This document shows positions 1 to 13,762 of a stretch of DNA of 64,000 nt, in pieces. The stretch is from Diphasiastrum complanatum (taxonomy: Eukaryota; Streptophyta; Lycopodiopsida; Lycopodiales; Lycopodiaceae), in assembly GCA_029204225.1 (NCBI GenBank), contig MU832625.1:1-64000 (forward strand). Reading direction: 5' to 3'. The notes beneath the pieces were generated by a model. That model worked only from the letters and a program-made list of their open reading frames with translations, was not told where the DNA came from and did no database searches. Numbering within the stretch: position 1 is the first letter of the stretch; each line of letters begins with the position of its first letter. The position numbers were made by a program, and so were the translations under genes.

Positions 1-256
1 ACACACACATAGATAATATTTATATACATACATACATAAATAATCTCATGTACTGCAAGGCTAGGGCAATAATTTTGGGATTCTTATAGTTGATGAGAGA
101 GCGTAAAGTGTGTGTTTTTTGAAAAGGCAATAATATCTTTCACGAATCTCATAATTGACCAGACAACTAAAAAACAAAATGCTTCCTTGAAATCAACCTC
201 TCTCAAAGAAGATGTATGATATATCCTATTTGCACAGAGATACCCTAGAAATGTCC

Positions 257-412
257 CCACATTTGAGGAGAGAGATAAGAGAGAAATAGACAAGTCATAT
301 GTGATCCCCACATTGAAATTGGTCTTAGATGGTCCCCACATTCCTCGAGAGAGATAAGAGAGAAAGAGACAAGTCATATGTGATCCCCACATTGAAATTG
401 GTCTTCCCCCTT
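257..412. repeat. Tandem duplication, period about 80 bp
   Basis: Two adjacent copies of a block that starts with CCCCACATT and runs through AGAGATAAGAGAGAAA, GACAAGTCATATGTGATCCC and ACATTGAAATTGGTCTT. The first copy begins near 257 and the second near 337. They differ by a handful of substitutions. Both sit directly upstream of the microsatellite. Nothing here looks coding. Confidence 0.85.
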
Positions 413-3530
<3,118 letters not shown>

Positions 3531-3539
3531 GGGGAGAGA

Positions 3540-5150
3540 AGTGGATAAGGCATTCGAGGAATTGAGCCTCACAATTTCACATAGTGCCTTTTATATGAGG
3601 AGTAGAGAAGAAAGAGCATGCCAATGCATGAGGAACACGCATTGCTTTTAAGTGCAGATCAGTTACGGATACTAAGATAAGAGGTGACAACAGAACAACT
3701 TTGGTAGAAGGTATGAACAAGAGATGGGATTGGGAAACTAAAACCTGATCTAAATTAATAAGAGCTCATGCTCAAGAAATGAATAATCAAAGAAAAAATG
3801 TGAAATGTTGCTAGTGTAATAAAGTGGGACACTTCACAAAGATATATCCAAAGATGGCTGAGTGGGCCATCAATTCTCACAAATATGCTGAAATGGAAGA
3901 CATGTTGACTCTTCTTGCACTTTTGAGAATTTTACAAAATGATAAGCTTAAACAAGAATGCTGAGCAAGATTAATGTTAATAAGGAAATTGACGAGAGGA
4001 GTACAATGAGGCAATGAAATACTACACCAATTAGTTCTGCTTGATAATAGATTGATAAGTGGAACATTTCAATGGCCTAGCTAACATGATTGCTATCTAG
4101 ACTAGATACTACCACATATACAACATACTATTGCATACAAGCCTTTACAACCAAATAGAAATAATGAGGACATAGTCTCTAGCAAATTGAAGTCAAGGCA
4201 GGAAGTAATTGGGATGTAGTCATTTTATTATTAGAATTAGCAAAGAGTTTGTGGCTGGTTAGTCAAATGACATGATGATATTGGTGGCAAGATTATTTGC
4301 ATATGAATGTCTCGAGGGAAATAGTGCTTCTAAAAAGTTGTGTATGAAAGGGAGGTTTGTTGTATCAATTAGTAAGCATAGACACAATTTAACAGCTTGT
4401 GTGCACAATGAGGTCTTCGAGGCTTACATCTTAATGGAGACATAAATCATGATTGTATGGCTTTTTGATAATCATAGGGATGTACAAGGGCAAGGAATTT
4501 GAATTCTATCTAAAGACCATAAGAAATTGGCTAGTTGAACACAAAAATTGGTATGATTTATGCTCTATAAGATAGAATTTCTATGAGTTGAGAAAAGCCC
4601 ACACAACTACGTGCACTCTAACTATGCTATGTGCACTCTAACATGATGGACAAAATCTAGAAAAAAATTTCAAGGAGCTTTGAAAAATAAGCAAGTCATA
4701 ATGTTTTGCTTATGAGGATATTTAGCCTCAAAACATATGTACGTCTATGAGAAAACTAATGAGATATGAACTTAATATTCTCATGATATTTTTATTTATC
4801 CAGAAAATGCTTAGGGCTACAAGCTTTATAATGTGAAAATGAGAAATTGTCTTGAAGAAGTTTTTTGGCAATATGTTAAAAAAAGAAATATCAAAGATGG
4901 TTGGAATACAAGTTGAATAGGAGGAGCTAGATTATCCACACAATGTGAGAAGTATTGTTTCAAGAGCGCCTCCAAATTTGCAAAAAAGAGTGAGCGAGAA
5001 TGGGCAAGATCATGTAGAAATTACAAAAATCAACAAACATCGAATTCCAACATGCCAGAGTCCATCACAATATGACATCCAATCCACAGTATAAAGGTCC
5101 CATCAAAATCTGATCGTGTCAGATTGTTGACATCGACATCAGGACCAAAC
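3540..5150 (+). pseudogene. Highly decayed Ty1/copia relic
   Basis: Two landmarks support this call. At about 3799-3850 the plus strand reads like a gag zinc knuckle: Lys-Cys-Cys-stop-Cys-Asn-Lys-Val-Gly-His-Phe-Thr-Lys, followed by Pro-Lys-Met. The middle of the CCHC box carries a stop and the last Cys is lost. At about 4801-4865 it reads GYKLYNVKMRN followed by an acidic residue and Val-Phe. This matches the end of copia integrase, where a GYRLYDP..RK....RDV.F pattern is usual. Everything between is riddled with stops. No LTRs were found. The element is far older than the other copies in the window; the assignment rests on these short matches only. Confidence 0.45.
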
Positions 5151-5545
5151 GTCCCGTCGGCTTCCGACAGCCATTTTAGGTGCTAGGTAACATTTTTTTG
5201 TTAAAAACTCTGCCACGACTACTCCATGTCAAATTGTCACCATTAGGGGAAAATAGGGCTCAAAATGGGCTCTTTAAGAAGTTTGACTATAGAGAAAGAT
5301 TAACAAGAGAGAGAAAACTTCCGACAACATCTATGCTCATTTTTTATCATTCCAAAACTGCCCGCCGCCCAACTTATATGGTTAACATGTAGCCTTAATT
5401 TCCATAAGCAAATGTGACAATATTGCACATTTTCCCCTTTGAAAAGTGCTCCAAGGGGTCCCATGCCCTTGGAAAAATGTGCAACTGGCATCTGAAACTG
5501 GCGGGCGTAATTGCACTAGTGTGTGCTCATTCACTTCTCCTTTGT
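5151..5545. other. Stretch without recognisable gene
   Basis: Nothing recognisable. Two overlapping minus-strand ORFs of about 63 codons (5300-5576) share no known motif and are probably chance. The stretch ends at the outer arm of the foldback. Confidence 0.4.
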
Positions 5546-6553
5546 ATTTCCAGGTGATGGTGCAAGAGCTTTCCAAACCCTAATATTGGTTCAACGCGCA
5601 GATGTGCTATTTGACTGGTTAAATAGGCCATCTATGTGTTGAATCGATATCAGGTTTCTTTTTAAAACAGTCTAACCTCTTAATTGTAGATCTAATTGAG
5701 ATGAACATTGCTGCCATTAGAAAGAGCTCGATGGGAGCTTCGCAATGGCACCCTACATGATCTAGTTCCGAGTTACTGTTAAAAAGTTATAGGCAGTCAA
5801 AGTTCGTAGAAAATCTCTCATCTAAAAAAATATATAATTCAAAAAAATAATCCTAATATCGGTTCAGCGCGGAACGCGCGCTGAACCGATATTAGGGTTT
5901 CAAATTTTATTTTTAAAAAGAGCTCGACGAGAACTTTGCAACGGCAACAGAATGACCTAATTCTATGGTTCAAAAGTTATAGGCAGTCAAAGTTTTGGCG
6001 GGCTCAAATCCTAAGGGGGTGCGCTGAACCGATATCAGGCTTTTGAAAATATTATGTTTTTGGAAAGAGCTCGACGAGAGCTTTGCAACGGCACTAGAAT
6101 GGCCTAATTCCGACTTACGGTTCAAAAGTTATAGGCAGTCAAAGTTTTGGCGCCTATAACTACCTATAACTTTTGAACCATACAAGTCGGAATTAGGCCA
6201 TTTTGGTGCCGTTGCAAAGCTCTCGTCAAGCTCTTATGCAGCAAAAAAAAAAAAAAAAAATCCAAAAGCCTAATATCGGTTCAGCGCACGCCCTTCCCGC
6301 TCAAACCCTAAGGGCGCGCGCTGAACTGATATTAGGATTATTTTTTTTGAAATATATATATTTTTTAGATGAGAGATTTTCTGTGAACTTTAACTACCTA
6401 TAACTTTTTAACCATAACTCGAAACCAAATCATGTAGGATGCCCTTGCGAAGTTCTCGTCGAGCCCTTTCTAATGGCAGCATGTTCATCTCAATTGGAGC
6501 TACGGTTAAGAAGTTAAACTATTTGGAAAGCTCTCACACCATCACTTGGAAAT
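5546..6553. repeat. Large foldback (inverted repeat), about 1 kb
   Basis: The left arm runs from 5546 to about 6155 and the right arm from about 6165 to 6553, with almost no spacer. Matched blocks, from the outside in: 5546-5577 with 6522-6553; about 5660-5825 with 6368-6515 (including GATGAACAT / ATGTTCATC and the block around AAAGTTATAGGCAGTCAAAG); and about 6067-6160 with 6165-6240. Imperfect pairing throughout shows the arms have diverged. The left arm has extra segments absent from the right. Right after the foldback comes a truncated copia gag. It resembles a Foldback- or MITE-type element; a transcript would form a long hairpin, so a small-RNA source is possible but unproven. Confidence 0.85.
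5579..6336. repeat. Seven copies of a 20-bp motif in alternating orientation
   Basis: The motif is CCTAATATCGGTTCAGCGCG. Forward copies lie at 5579-5598, 5852-5871 and 6269-6288. Reverse-complement copies lie at 5635-5654, 5877-5896, 6020-6039 and 6317-6336. The pair at 5852-5896 forms a near-perfect 45-bp palindrome with a 5-nt loop. The pairs at 5579/5635 and 6269/6317 form the same hairpin with longer loops. Each copy differs from consensus by 0-4 bases. The hairpins sit inside the larger foldback, so small palindromes are nested in a large one. Confidence 0.85.
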
Positions 6554-6574
6554 GATCACATGTTACCACGTGCA

Positions 6575-7200
6575 AGTCCTCCAAAGAAGCATTAGACTTG
6601 TTATCGAATCTATATGAGACTTAAGATGTAACTACACGGTTTCACCTTAGAAGGAAGTTCTTCACTTTAAAAATGTCTAATTCTATAGTCATCACTTCTC
6701 ACATCAACCGCTTCAAGCCTTTGTTAGATCAGTGATCAGTTGTAGGATGTGCTATTCAAGATGATGACGTTGTTATGACCTTGCTTTCTTCTCTGCAAAG
6801 TCCTATGAACACTTTGTTGTTATGCTCTCCACTCAATCTGACCTGACTCTTCAAAAGGTCATTGGTCATCTTCTCCAAGAAGACATGTGGAGAAAGACTA
6901 GTGATCTTTCCATGAAAGACAGCTCTCTATCCCTAGCAACCAAGAAGAAAGACTATTCAAAGGGCAAGAATCAAGTGTAGCAGCAGAAGCCTCATACTCA
7001 ATCAGAGAGTCGTGGATCACACGAGATCTGCAGATATTGTAAGAGAGCAAATCGCGACATCAAGGAGTGTCATATCCGCATCTACAACGAGGCCAAGAAG
7101 CAACAACAACTGCAACCCAACTTCTGCAATGCGACAGAATTCAAGGAGCAAGATTCTGATGGAGACAAACCATCATACCTTTTAATGGCTTACAATAGTA
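6575..7200 (+). pseudogene. Copia gag remnant (element 1)
   Basis: Reading frames show the conserved capsid stretch Glu-Ala-Leu-Asp-Leu-Leu followed by RRKFFTLKMSNS and a Ser-His-Ile-Asn motif, as in D and C. A zinc-knuckle region at about 7028-7072 reads CRYCKRANRDIKEC. The spacing is CX2CX4XX4C but the His is replaced by Asp, so metal binding is probably lost. Stops at about 6621 and 6734 break the frame. The N-terminus is missing because of the foldback junction. Confidence 0.7.
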
Positions 7201-7218
7201 GCAACGAAGACTGTGATA

Positions 7219-7489
7219 GCTAGTACTTGGACAGTGTTGTTACCTAACACATGACTTCTGGCAAGGAATGGTTTACTCAGTACGTAGCTTATAGCAGAGA
7301 TCAATTCATCTACCTCGGAGATTCAAGCACCATTCGCATGGAAGGCAAAGGGATAGTCAAGATCGTATTCAAGAACGATCTTTTTATTTGTGTTTTGAAT
7401 GTTCTTCATGTACCTCAACTATCTAAAAATCTATTATTAATATCTAAGATAACTGATGAGAGCTACACTGTTACTTTCTCTTCTAAATA
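7219..7489 (+). pseudogene. Copia aspartic protease remnant (element 1)
   Basis: The expected LDSGATQHM active-site box has decayed to LDSVVT-stop-HM at about 7227-7253. The Gly after the catalytic Asp-Ser is lost and a stop interrupts the box. Downstream the family pattern continues: YLGDSST, GKGIVKI, VLHVPQLSKNLL. The ORF from 7251 is this downstream part only. It cannot encode a working protease. Confidence 0.75.
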
Positions 7490-7602
7490 GTGTACAATTT
7501 TTTATGAAGATACCACTCTGACTATGTGCATTAGAATCGAAAATCTATATGTACTGTCTAACTCAGTTGCATTAGCTAGTGCTTCTCATGAAAATGTCAA
7601 CG

Positions 7603-8515
7603 ATCATGCTATTCTATGGCATAGTCGATTTGGACACGTGAATACAAGTCACTTTCTTCCATGTGTTGTAAGATTTAGTTGATGGATTGTATTTCCCTCT
7701 TTCATTGGATAGGAAATTATTTTTCTGTGAATCTTGCATCAATGGCAAACACTCTAGGAGCAAATTTAGCAGAACACATTCTGTCAAGACAAGGCATGCA
7801 TTAGATCTTGTACGTAGTGATCTTTGTGGTCCAATGCCAACTCCATCCTTAGGAGATGCACTCTATTTCATCACCTTCATGGATGATTATTCTAGATGGT
7901 CTACAGTCATGGTTGTAAAACATAAATCTGAAGCCTTTGAATGCTTCAAGAAATTTAAGGCCGTGGTTGAGACCCAAACATCTTACAAGGTGAAAGCATT
8001 CCGAAATGGTGGTGGTGGCGAATACGTCACCAACGAGGTGTCTGACTATCTGGCTGAAAACGGCATTTGAAGACAATTTACAACTTCCTATTCACCTCAG
8101 CAAAACGGGACTGCAGAAAGGAAGAATTGAACGCTTATCAACTTAGCCAGATCTATGCTACATCAGACGCACCTGCCTACAAAGTTTTGGGCAGAAGCTA
8201 CTGCCAAAGCCTGTTACGTGCAGAACAGATCTAGCACAAAAGTCGTCGATAGCAAGACTTCGTATGAAGTATGGCATGGACACAAGCCTATTGTCAGCCA
8301 TTTAAAAACCTTTGGCTGTATATGTTTTGTTCATGTTCCTAAATAGCTTAGGAAGAAGCTGGGTTGTAGGACAAATAAATGCATTTTCATTGGCTATCCT
8401 GATGAACATAAAGCTTATAAAGTTTATGATCCATGTACCAATCTAGCATTTGTTTCTAAGGACGTTATCTTCAAAGAAGATATGTTCTATGACTTTAACA
8501 ACCATTGATAAAGGA
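7603..8515 (+). pseudogene. Copia integrase remnant (element 1)
   Basis: The pre-integrase zinc-binding region begins at about 7609 with LWHSRFGHVN. The core follows: DLCGPM (first catalytic Asp, about 7828), FMDDYSRW, then FRNGGGGEY. The last is where RSDNGGEY is expected, so the second catalytic Asp has become Asn or Gly. The third motif reads QQNGTAERKN followed by a stop (about 8099-8128). The C-terminal region contains KTFGCICFVHVPK, IFIGY and KAYKVYDP. Stops near 8068, 8128 and 8344 split it. In life this protein inserts the cDNA; here it is dead. Confidence 0.8.
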
Positions 8516-8836
8516 TGTTGTGTCATTTCATCCTATTTTACACAACATAGAATCTTCCAACGATGATGTTTATTCTATAGAACCTGCAGCTAAAGCTACA
8601 AAAACTGAGCAGCTGACATAACCTGTCACCATACCAGACCAAGCTAGCTCGAGCAAATTTGGACAAATTCAAGAAGAAGCACCATCGCATTCTGGTCAAC
8701 CAAATGTTCACAGATCCTCACAGACTCGAACAGTCCTTGAGAGGTATACACCTCAATCTTTCCGGACTTATCAGAAGAACCAGAGACCCTAGCTGAAGCA
8801 ATCAACTCTAAGGATGCTGTGAAGTGACAAGAAACT

Positions 8837-9405
8837 ATGGAAAGCGAGTACAATTCACTTTTGATGAACCAGATCTGGACACTGGTCGACTTTCCCACTC
8901 ACAAGAGAGCTATTGACAACAAGTGGATCTTCAAGAAGAAGATCAACTCTTATGGTTCCATTGCAAAATGGAAAGCACAGTTGGTGGCTAAAGGATTCAC
9001 TCAAGTCCAAGGAGTGGATTATCAAGAGATTTTTAGTGATGTTGTCAAAATGGAGTCAATAATCAGGACTCTGATTGCATTAGCAGCCACGGAAGACCTT
9101 GATATGCATCAAATGGATGTCAACACGATCAGGTTATTACTTCACGATTTGCATCACACTCAGTTCAATGTTACTACCATTCTGTATGACAATTTGAGTT
9201 GTATTTCACTGTCGTTGAATCCAAGATTTCATGGCAAGTCTAAGAACATAGAAATCTAGTATCATTTCATTTTGGAGAAAGTTTTTTTAGAACAAGTGAT
9301 TCTTTAATATTGTTCCACAATAGAAATGGTTGCAGACATTTTCATCAAAGCGCTTCTCTACATTAAGCATCAGAAGGTTTTCAACATGTTGAACCTGACG
9401 AAGAT
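8837..9405 (+). pseudogene. Copia reverse transcriptase start fused to RNase H end (element 1)
   Basis: The first part (8837-9122) has the copia RT opening: NQIWTLVDFP, NKWIFKKK, LVAKGFTQVQGVDYQE and LDMHQMDV. At about 9127 the sequence jumps to the RNase H C-terminus: LYDNLSCISLSLNP, FHGKSKNIEI, then after a stop a Val-Ala-Asp-Ile-Phe-Ile-Lys-Ala segment near 9325-9352. The catalytic RT core (YVDD) and most of RNase H are missing, roughly 900 bp by comparison with the family. The joined frame stays open across the junction to 9259. Confidence 0.8.
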
Positions 9406-9410
9406 ACCAA

Positions 9411-10781
9411 GGCACCAACCGTGACCTTAAAGGGAACTATTGAAAATAAGTCCACAGTTGTCTCCTTGGTGAATGCTAATTTCTATTTCAAGATTCTTCC
9501 TGCACATTTATTGATCGTTGATCTAGGGTCAGGTGCAACCTACTTTGGCTATATGTCTGCTCATCTGATACTTGTAGGAATCGCGGCCGAAATACTCGAA
9601 GTCGACTTCATCGACTTCACGGATAATCTACATCATAACAAAGGGTATCCATTCTCATCTATTTCTACATTTGAATGTCATGGTATTTTAAGAACATCAA
9701 AGTCCTGGCCATCTTCGACAACTTCAACTGACGGTTCATTAAACCACTTCGAAGTGTCCGACTTGTCCGACATATTCGATGACTTCGGCCGTTGGTTCAC
9801 TAAACAACTTTGAAGTGTCCGACTTATCCGACATCTTCGACAATGGGTCACTTGACTACTTCTGTCCAAAGTATTTGAAGTACACGACTTCATCGACAAC
9901 TTCAGCAAAGTGACTATTTCCAGACAGTCTACAGAAATGAACTGTTTGTCGCACAGTTCGCATTTTTTCAAAAATGTGACAAAATAGTCCCTTCAAAAAA
10001 ATGAACTATTTTTCATTTACAGAGTCTTAAAAATTAATTCACATCCAAATTAAATGAATATAGTCCACCGAAGATATTAGAAGAGGTGTGGTACCTTTGG
10101 ATTTTTCACATTTTTTCGAAGAGAGGAAAAAAAACGAAGGGTTTTTACTTCGATGAGAAACGTCTCCAGCCACTTCCCGAAATATGTGAAGTGAGAGAAA
10201 TTATGCGACATTCTTGTCCACGTCAGCGATCCCGAGTCGTCTGATTATATACATATTGTACAGCTGTTATTTTGTCATTATATATCATTGTAGTTCAACT
10301 ACTTCAACTACAACAAATACATAGTTGAAAGATAGACATTTATTGTAATTAACTACAAGGATGCAGTGTATAAAGCCATCCTCATCGCACACTCTGAATA
10401 ATGCTCCACTAATAGAGTGAATGATATCAAGCATCCGAGTTACGCTTCCTTTTTAAGACTATAATGTATTTAGTGTTGTTCAAGATTTCATTGTAATATA
10501 GAAACAACACGTTTTTCATATGTGTTTAATGTAGATGTATGATGTTGTGACTTGATTACACTCTTACTGCTTGTTCACGCCTGTTCACTCACTCTGATTA
10601 GATCACGGACATCAACGACTCCTTAGTATCTGATCAAACGATGGCTATCTTTGACGCCTCTATTATCACACTGTATTATCATTTTTACATTTTGAACTAA
10701 ATTTCATTTTGAATCTAGTTTGCAGTAAGAACGCTTGAGCTGTGAGTCCATTTCTACATTAACAATCTTTTAGACTGTTGT
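9411..10781. other. Probable 3' LTR remnant of element 1 and unassigned sequence
   Basis: The stretch follows RNase H directly, where a 3' LTR is expected. A purine-rich AAAGGGAACTATTGAAAA at about 9427 could be the polypurine tract and LTR start. No second LTR copy exists in the window, so LTR ends cannot be fixed. The ORF at 9421-9813 has no family motif and is treated as LTR-internal. From about 10560 to 10781 nothing is recognisable. Confidence 0.4.
9733..9855. repeat. Tandem duplication, period 61 bp
   Basis: GGTTCATTAAACCACTTCGA at 9733 recurs as GGTTCACTAAACAACTTTGA at 9794. Both are followed by AGTGTCCGACTT.TCCGACAT and TTCGA. It lies within the likely LTR remnant of element 1. Confidence 0.8.
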
Positions 10782-11195
10782 TTGTTAGTAGTAGCCCATA
10801 AGAACGGGAGAGTTGTTCCGCAATCATTTCTTTCTCTCTTCCTCCATTCCGTCCTCTATTCCTACAACTTGAGCCTAGAGGACAAACTTGCAAACAATCA
10901 GTGGCTAACGGTCTTCAGGCAAGGATATAAAAAATTGTTAAGATATATCTTAAACAACTACATCCACAATTTGTGGATGACTATCATCTGTTGTTCCACA
11001 AGGTGTACCAGGCTCCCCCCTCCTGCAGTAAAATTACAGCCAGATTCGCCAGATGCTATGCATGCATTTGAGCATTACAAGTTCGCAAAATTGGACCCTG
11101 CATGTCACAAGATAGCATGGCCAAATTTGAGGAGAATGTGATTGCAATGTGCAGCAGCAAGAAAGATGGCCTTCAAAGAAAGCTTGAAAATTTGA
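10782..11195 (+). pseudogene. Frameshifted coding fragment of unknown family
   Basis: An open frame runs to 11141. Near 11110 its reading (AMHAFEHYKFAKLDPACHK) appears to continue in another frame as DSMAKFEENVIAMCSSKK then DGLQRKLENLSRANGP up to about 11205. A single-base indel near 11108-11113 would explain this. Composition is protein-like (Lys/Glu-rich, no low complexity) and matches no retroelement domain I know. The piece is cut off where the minus-strand copia element A begins, so it may be an exon remnant of a host gene. I cannot name the gene. Confidence 0.4.
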
Positions 11196-11201
11196 GCAGG
11201 G

Positions 11202-12529
11202 CTAATGGGCCCTCTCAGAGTGGGATGTAGCTTGAACCTTTTCCCTCACAAAATGGTGAGCAATCTCTATGTGCTTGCTCCTTGCATGGAATGTGGGATT
11301 GGTTGGTAATGCTTGGCTTGATTGGTTGTCACAAAATATTATTGGCTGCTCCTTGGCCTCCATGACTTGCAACTCCACCAAAAGCCTCTTCAACCTTAGG
11401 ATCTCCTTTGTTGTGGATGTTAGTGCCTTGTATTCTGATTCGGTTGAAGATAGAGAAATAGTATCTTGATTTTTGGAAATCCAAGACACTATGCCATTGC
11501 AAAGGAAGGTAACAAAAGCACTTGTGGACCTCCTATCCACCTTATCACCTGCAAAATCAGCATCCAAATATGCCCTAAAGGCAAGATTAGATCCATCATA
11601 TAAAATGCCAAAGTTGTTGGTGGACCTCAACACCCTTTTTGCATTTTTCCAATGACAAAACAATGGATTTTGCATAAATTGGCTTAAATTACCTACACTA
11701 TAACTTAGATCAGGCCTAGTTATAGTAAGATAGATCAAGGAGCCTACAAGTCTCCTATATAGTGTGACGTCCTCAAAGGATGCTTCATCATCACTATCAT
11801 GAAACTTTTATATTTTGCTCCGTAGGAGTTTCTACTCCTTTACAATCTTTCATTTCAAGCTTTTCTAAGATAGAAGAAGCACATTTGGATTGACAAATAA
11901 AACTCAAATCATTGTCTCTTGAGACTTCTATTCCTAATATGAAATGAAGATTACCAAGATCCACCATCTTAAACTCCTCAAACAATGCTACTTTCACTTC
12001 TTGTATATCATCATGATCACTACCCTAAGGATAATGTCATCAACATACAAAATGAGAATGATGATCTTACCATCATTGAATCTTAAGTACAAAGAAGGAT
12101 CATAAGCACTTACAACAAACTTAATAGAGTTCAAGAAAGTATTCAACCTAGAGTACCAAGCTCTAGGTGCTTGCTTAAGCCCATAAAGGCTTCTTAGCAA
12201 CAAACACATTTTTTTCTCTTGATCTTCTTTGATGAAGCCCTCGGGTTGCCTCATGAAGATATACTCTTCCAAATATCCATTGAGAAATGCATTAGTCACA
12301 TCAAGTTGAAATAGAGGCCAATTGAAAGTAGTTGCAAGAGAAATAATCAACCTTATGGAAACTAGCTTAGCAACAGGAGCAAACGTTTCATCAAAATCTA
12401 CTCCCTTGGTTTGCAAGAACCCCTTTGCCACTAGCCTTGCCTTGTGTTTGTTGATGCTACCATCTTTATTGTACTTCAATCTATAGATCCATTTGCACTC
12501 AAGTGGCTTTCTTCCATGAGGAAGATCCA
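11202..12529 (-). pseudogene. Element A reverse transcriptase and RNase H
   Basis: From right to left: RT opening with [56 protein letters not shown], then [15 protein letters not shown]. The catalytic YVDD is encoded at 12036-12047, but a frame break soon after it shifts the reading. Next come DLGNLHFILGIEVSRD (11797-11997 ORF) and RNase H (11202-11738 ORF) with TRPDLSYSVGNLSQF, DADFAGDKVDRRSTS, SLSSTESEYKAL and FCDNQSSQAL. It ends after HARSKHIEIAHHFVREKVQ, short of the usual tail. The coding joins the 17.8-kb part across element B. Confidence 0.88.
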
Positions 12530-12534
12530 CAAGC
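12530..12534. repeat. Target-site duplication CAAGC (left)
   Basis: CAAGC directly precedes the 5' LTR of B and recurs at 17810-17814 directly after its 3' LTR. Removing B plus one copy rejoins the reverse transcriptase frame of element A (HTWKLV on the right, DLPHGRKPLECKWI on the left). Confidence 0.95.
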
Positions 12535-13188
12535 TGTGAGAGATTTCAACTAGTTTAGTCTAGTTTAGTCATATTTTGGTAAATTGTCAATAAGAGGCCA
12601 AAACTCATTTTAGACTTAGAGATAAACTTTTTGAAGTTATATTAGTTTAAAATACATTCAATAAACACTTTTAAAAAGTGTGGGAAAGTTGGTAGTCGAG
12701 TTTGAGAGAGATTCAAGTTTGAACTTTGGGTACATTGAATCTAGACCCAAAAATAGTAGGGTTTACATTTTGGAGGGAAAGCCAAGTGGGCAAATAGGAT
12801 TTGAAAACTCTATAAAAGGATGTAACTCGTGGAGAGACACATCTTCTCTCTTCTATCTCTCATTTCATCATCATACATGGTTCTCTTTGGGTTCTACTAC
12901 TCATTGGTGCACTATCTTGGTGTTATCTTGCAATTCTATGTGTAGAATGATCACTTATTGTTACTTTCGGTTCCACACGTGTGAAATATAGTAGGGTATT
13001 GTAATTGTATGGATAGAAAACATATTTTATGTTTTGGTTCATGTTTGATCAATATCTCTTAGAGTTTGCATCTCATTTTGTATGTAGATGCTGATTTTTC
13101 TACATTGGCAGGATTGTTGGTTTGCTCCTTTTTGTAACCAAAGATTTGGGACTTGGATTGGATCTTGGATGATCTGAAATCCTTCACA
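12535..13188 (+). repeat. Element B 5' LTR (654 bp)
   Basis: Starts TGTGAGAGATTTCAACTAG and ends TGAAATCCTTCACA, immediately before the primer-binding site. A TATAAAAGG box lies at 12811-12819, followed by CT-rich sequence likely to be the transcript start. One CACACGTGTG palindrome lies at 12974-12983. Confidence 0.95.
12811..12819 (+). promoter_or_regulatory. TATA box in element B 5' LTR
   Basis: TATAAAAGG lies 277 bp into the LTR and is conserved at 17431-17439 in the 3' LTR. Transcripts would begin some 25-35 bp downstream and include gag. Confidence 0.7.
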
Positions 13189-13204
13189 TGGTATCAGAGC
13201 TCTT
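13189..13204 (+). promoter_or_regulatory. Element B primer-binding site
   Basis: TGGTATCAGAGCTCTTG begins directly after the 5' LTR. TGGTATCAGAGC is the usual plant primer site complementary to the 3' end of initiator Met-tRNA. Confidence 0.92.
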
Positions 13205-13762
13205 GTGTTTCAAGTTATTAAAGGATTAGCCATCTTTAGCAAGGATTTGGAGGAGTTACCAATGCTAGAGCATGCTAGATTGATCTCTACTCAAAAATCA
13301 GCATTTTTGCATGTGTAGAATTGATCTTTTGTAGGTCACAACTCAATATAGGGTTATATACTTGATCAATTCCGATTTCACACTTGTCTTGCTGGATTTA
13401 GATGATTTTTGGTGCATTAGGAAGGTCTCATTAGAGTCTACAAGAAGATATATCAAGTTTTTAGAAATTGCATGTAGAATTTGAGATATTCAATTTTTTG
13501 TGATTTTGTCAAAACCCTAATTTTGATTGGATCTCTAGTTTGTGAGGTTACTGAACTTCATTTGAGTGTATTTCAATCTTAGTAAGTGGCAAGAATCATT
13601 ATATTGAGGATAGATCATAGGTTGATCAAGATTTCACTATTTGTAGAAGAGATTTGAGAGGTTCCATATCTTTGTGACTTCTTCTTGAGTTCATTTGTTG
13701 ACATTCAGGAGAGTGCTTTGTGCATTGAAACAGGTTGAAAGAGAAGATCAGGTCACTTCAAC

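Larger units (their letters stand above)
6570..9410 (+). mobile_element. Ty1/copia element 1, 5'-truncated and defective
   Basis: Pieces appear in the copia order gag, protease, integrase, reverse transcriptase, RNase H. The 5' LTR, primer-binding site and start of gag are missing: gag homology begins about 20 bp after the foldback. An internal deletion near 9127 joins the beginning of reverse transcriptase to the end of RNase H. Several in-frame stops are present. The protein type is closest to elements C, D and H in this window. A probable 3' LTR follows from about 9430. Confidence 0.85.

Noticed and set aside
9421-9813. 130-codon plus-strand ORF after element 1
   Set aside because: It starts at the polypurine/LTR position, covers a 61-bp tandem repeat and has no protein motif; more likely LTR sequence.
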